Part shown: positions 60,668 to 64,000 of the stretch, in pieces
How positions within the stretch are numbered: the first letter of the stretch is position 1
How the letters are laid out: each line of letters starts with the position of its first letter
Assembly (NCBI RefSeq): GCF_003672135.1
Contig: NC_039514.1
Coordinates: forward strand, 8,421,787-8,485,786
Source: Ooceraea biroi
Taxonomy: Eukaryota; Arthropoda; Insecta; Hymenoptera; Formicidae
Length of the DNA stretch: 64,000 bases
Direction: 5' to 3'
The notes under the pieces: model-generated
Told to the model about the DNA's origin: nothing
Seen by the model: the letters and a program-made list of their open reading frames with translations, nothing else
Databases searched by the model: none
Program-made: the position numbers and the translations under genes

Positions 60668-63330
60668 GACCGCTGATCTGCCCGGCTTGATTCGGCATTG
60701 TCATGCAAATTCAACGCTCGGATTCGAGCTGCGCGGGATTTCTCTAACGCGACATGCCCCCCGGTTGCACGTGTGCACGTGCGCGGAGGACATGCGTATT
60801 CCATCTCGTCCTCTCCGCTGCCTCTTTCTCTCGCGGTGTCGTATCGCGGCGTTGATTAAATTAATCTCGAGTCATATCAGCTACTTTCGCGACGTGTCGC
60901 GAATGCTACTCCGAGTATTCTGCATCGCTGCAGTGCAGCGTCGCAAACGTTTCACGTATATTCCGCACGTTTCGCGAATAAAGTCAAATCCAGATAACTG
61001 AAGACACGAGCAAACAACATTTTTAACGCTTCTAGAATTTTTATTATAAGTAAGATCAAGCAAGACGCGAAGAGAGAGAGAGGAAATCAATGTTCTCATT
61101 TCCCCCCTTTTTAAAGTGTTTGCACCTTTCGTTCGTGTAGGCCATTATACGATATGTGTAATAGAATAAGAGGATGCGTATACTCCGAGTAAAGTACAAA
61201 CGAGCATATTGCACTGGCAGCGCGCGCTTGTTCCATTATATCTTTATAGAGTAATACACAATGAATGACAAATACGCGCGTTTCTCGAAAGAGAAGATTG
61301 GAACATTGCTTTCGTTCCTCTCGTAACATTCAACGTGCCTCAACGTTCAACAATGCGGAGGTGGACTACGTTTGCCTACATACGAAATGTTTACGCTTCC
61401 ACATGTGCGCTTTGTAAAAATAATTGACAGAAAATAATATATATAAAATAATATAAAACTAATTTAGTCTCTGGCGCAATGCACTTAACAGTCATGGCGT
61501 ATATCCCTCGTGATCTTGCATGCACCTCTACGTTCCAAAGTCACAGATCGCACGACGCATACGCGCACGTGCGCATCAGTCCGGCTTAATATTTGAATAC
61601 GGGCGTAGGTTTGTGACCCGGCCGAATCAACGGCATATCGGCGCGGCCATAATCAGACGACATTGTGCGACCGTAGTAGATTATGGGGTAGAGAGGACTG
61701 CGAGCGCGACTCGGTCTGCCAGCTACACACGAATGTATAAGTAATGGACCTAACAGACAACCTCGCTCTCTCGCTCCCCTCGCGGATGGAGAAATGTATT
61801 TTATCGACTTGGTTTTGTGCCACGCCGCGAACTCCACACCTGCTGGCGAAAAATCCGCGCGCCCAGAACCAGAAAAGAAATCAAGGAACGTCGAAAAATG
61901 GACGAAAAATCCTTGGAGAGATTTATGTGCGCTCACGCATACAGATGTTAATGCGAGGCGAGTGCTTGGAAAGCTATTCAGTAGCAAAAGGGAGGACGGA
62001 ATTAATCGGATATTAAAATGAATTATGGCGCCGGTCTCGGGACATGCTCTAAGATCCTACCATGTTTCTATGAGACTCGACCAAGTGAATAGGAGCGGAA
62101 CGCAAAATAGACACCTGTAAATGTAGTTCATGTCGTCTGAGGAACTCGTCTCGTAAAATTCCATAAATGTTCCATTTTTTTATATTATAAATTGTGCGAC
62201 CGGTATTTTTTTGTTACTCGGCTTCACCTGACGCGGCCGGGTCCGCGGCTGTCAGGTCGCTAATTTATTAAAATATACTAAGACGATATATGTACTGGGC
62301 GCCAACTGATTTTTATAAAACCAGTAAAATTAATAAGGTCTCAGGGGGTGGATAATTGGGAGGACCCTTTTTATATAATATTGACTATCGGAACAATACT
62401 ATACTCTACATAATATAGACGATCGACAAGATATGATTGAGAAATAAATAAAAACGTTAGATGACACTTCCAATACTATATAATATAAATTTGCTTTAGG
62501 CAAAATTGTACAAGTTTAGAGTACTCGCAATTCACGACGGGAGGTCTCTTACTCTGTCAGCCTTTAGTAGGTATATTATTTTGCAGTCTCAACTGTAACC
62601 GTCTACGGATGATAGTATTTTATGAAACGGCGATCCGGCTTCTCGGGAGTTGACTCCTGGATCCTGTTAACTTTAGACAAGCACAGCCATCACAAGAGTG
62701 CCACACGGTGATCCTGCTCCTTCGAGCATAGACCGGGTACGGTGCCGTCGGTCATTTGCGCATGCGTTCCTTGCCATCGATGGATCGATGTCAATCGATA
62801 TTTGATGCTGACAGTCGATATAATTGGGCATACGCCCCTGGTCATCGTCCATCCTCGTCCGTTCTATGGGTGGAAACACACCTCGCTGTTCTCTCTTCGC
62901 TCCCGTCCACATCGGTCGCCTTCTCACTGCGTCTCCTTCGTCCACAATTCGGTGACCAGCATTGAGAGAACCTCCCGTTTGTCGAAATATGAGCAGTACA
63001 AGGTTTATAGTGCAACAATTCAATAATATAATACAATAATTTAACAATTCATACAACAGTTTCAAAAATCAATGATAACTTTCAATAATTTCAAGCATTT
63101 CAATGACATATTAATAGTATATAGAAAAAATATAAACACGAACATTTACCAAATAAATATATATATAATAAAATATTTACAATATTTGTATTATTACAAA
63201 TACTTCCGACGAGCCGGATCACGTCGACGTTGGGGGAATAAACTTACACTGTCACAATTGAATGTTTTTAAAATCATGTACTGCACATTGGTTCGTTAAA
63301 TTCGTGGATACAGGGAATGCAGGGAACTGC

Positions 63331-63345
63331 CGGGACACCCTGTAG
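63331..63345. mobile_element. Lone terminal repeat of the CAGGGTGTCCC MITE family
   Basis: GGGACACCCTG followed by TA matches the right end of the MITE at 29705-30097. I could not find the matching left end within the preceding 1.5 kb, so this is probably a truncated copy, or a chance match to an 11-bp sequence. Confidence 0.35.
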
Positions 63346-64000
63346 AGAGACGTTCGGTTACGCGTGTGCGTATTCCGCATTATGCACGAGCAACGACGCC
63401 GTGTAAGTACAAGTACGAGGAACGCGATCGCGGATACTGGCCGCGAGAGACACGTCGGAGATATATCTGGCGGCGATATTGCGCATGGGGCTACCCGCAG
63501 TGCATCGTTCGCGCGATCGATGGATCATCGATCGATGCTCGGGAGAAGTCAGCGGGTGGGTGCATCGCAGCGCTATGCAACACACTCGACGCGTGCGAAT
63601 GCACGTGCACGCGTCCCACGTACGTACAACTTCGATTATTGGACGCGCCGAGGGATGGGCGCGCGTCCGATGTAATAAAGGCGATAATGGCCATTATTAT
63701 CGGCGGGTTACGTCCTTAGAAACTACCAATTGCCTCGCGAGTGACCAGCACGGCGATCTCGATCGCGCCACACCGACATCCGGAACGATACACTCATGAT
63801 GCCGGTCGTTTCGCGATGCGTCGCAAAACGGAAGACAATTTCAAGTGATTTAAGCAAAGCCTGTAACTTTTCAATGAGCACTTATTTCGAGAAATGCTCT
63901 CATCATAAATGTAACGGATAGTCTCTAAACATCATCGAAATGATGCACAATGCGCAAACAGCATAAAGAATGTCGTATATAGTTTTCGCAATGGTCTACG

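Larger units (their letters stand above)
57303..64000. other. Host DNA with one candidate exon (6.7 kb)
   Basis: The DNA is mixed in composition. The best coding candidate of the window, 59752-59931, is listed separately. A GC- and GA-rich section at 60200-60680 ends in a CCCT run. At 62291-62304 the minus strand reads TGGCGCCCAGTACA, a possible retroelement primer site without supporting LTRs. Near 63160 there is a TA run. A lone MITE end is at 63331-63345. Frames at 57656-58006, 62673-63065 and 63364-63799 have no recognisable domain. Confidence 0.5.

Overview
The window is animal nuclear DNA, most likely from an insect and probably a hymenopteran such as an ant. This is inferred from three mariner lineages, TA- and TTAA-flanked miniature elements, a miniature LTR retrotransposon and long non-coding stretches full of short microsatellites. 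I found no convincing complete host gene, no rRNA or tRNA gene, and no CRISPR array or prokaryote-style operon. What can be read with confidence is a transposon graveyard inside intergenic or long-intron DNA.

Three mariner (DD34D-type) lineages contribute eight full-length copies of 1.23-1.30 kb, each bounded by TA. Lineage A (Mos1/mauritiana-like) is at 608-1849(-), 15383-16617(-), 48245-49478(+) and 52743-53984(-). Lineage B is at 10482-11779(+) and 41061-42359(+). Lineage C is at 22397-23681(-) and 35018-36303(+). All transposase reading frames are broken. Within each lineage the copies share the same lesions although their flanks differ, so already damaged elements kept spreading and were probably moved in trans.

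Other elements are two long-armed fold-back elements flanked by TTAA (24842-25522, 56597-57298); a 667-bp terminal-repeat retrotransposon in miniature (44488-45154) with tRNA-Leu-like motifs and a Pol III-like unit in its LTRs; a TA-flanked 907-bp element with two tiers of inverted repeats (30617-31523); a 393-bp TA-flanked MITE (29705-30097) with a matching lone end at 63331-63345; and an unclassified 876-bp element with nested inverted repeats (36339-37214).

The remaining ~48 kb is host DNA with short open frames, CpG-containing GC-rich patches and microsatellites. Five patches look slightly more coding-like than background: 3402-3659(+), 14895-15197(+), 21535-21614(+), 38768-39058(+) and 59752-59931(+). 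The last, which holds an LD-motif-like helix, is the best exon candidate. None can be assigned to a gene.
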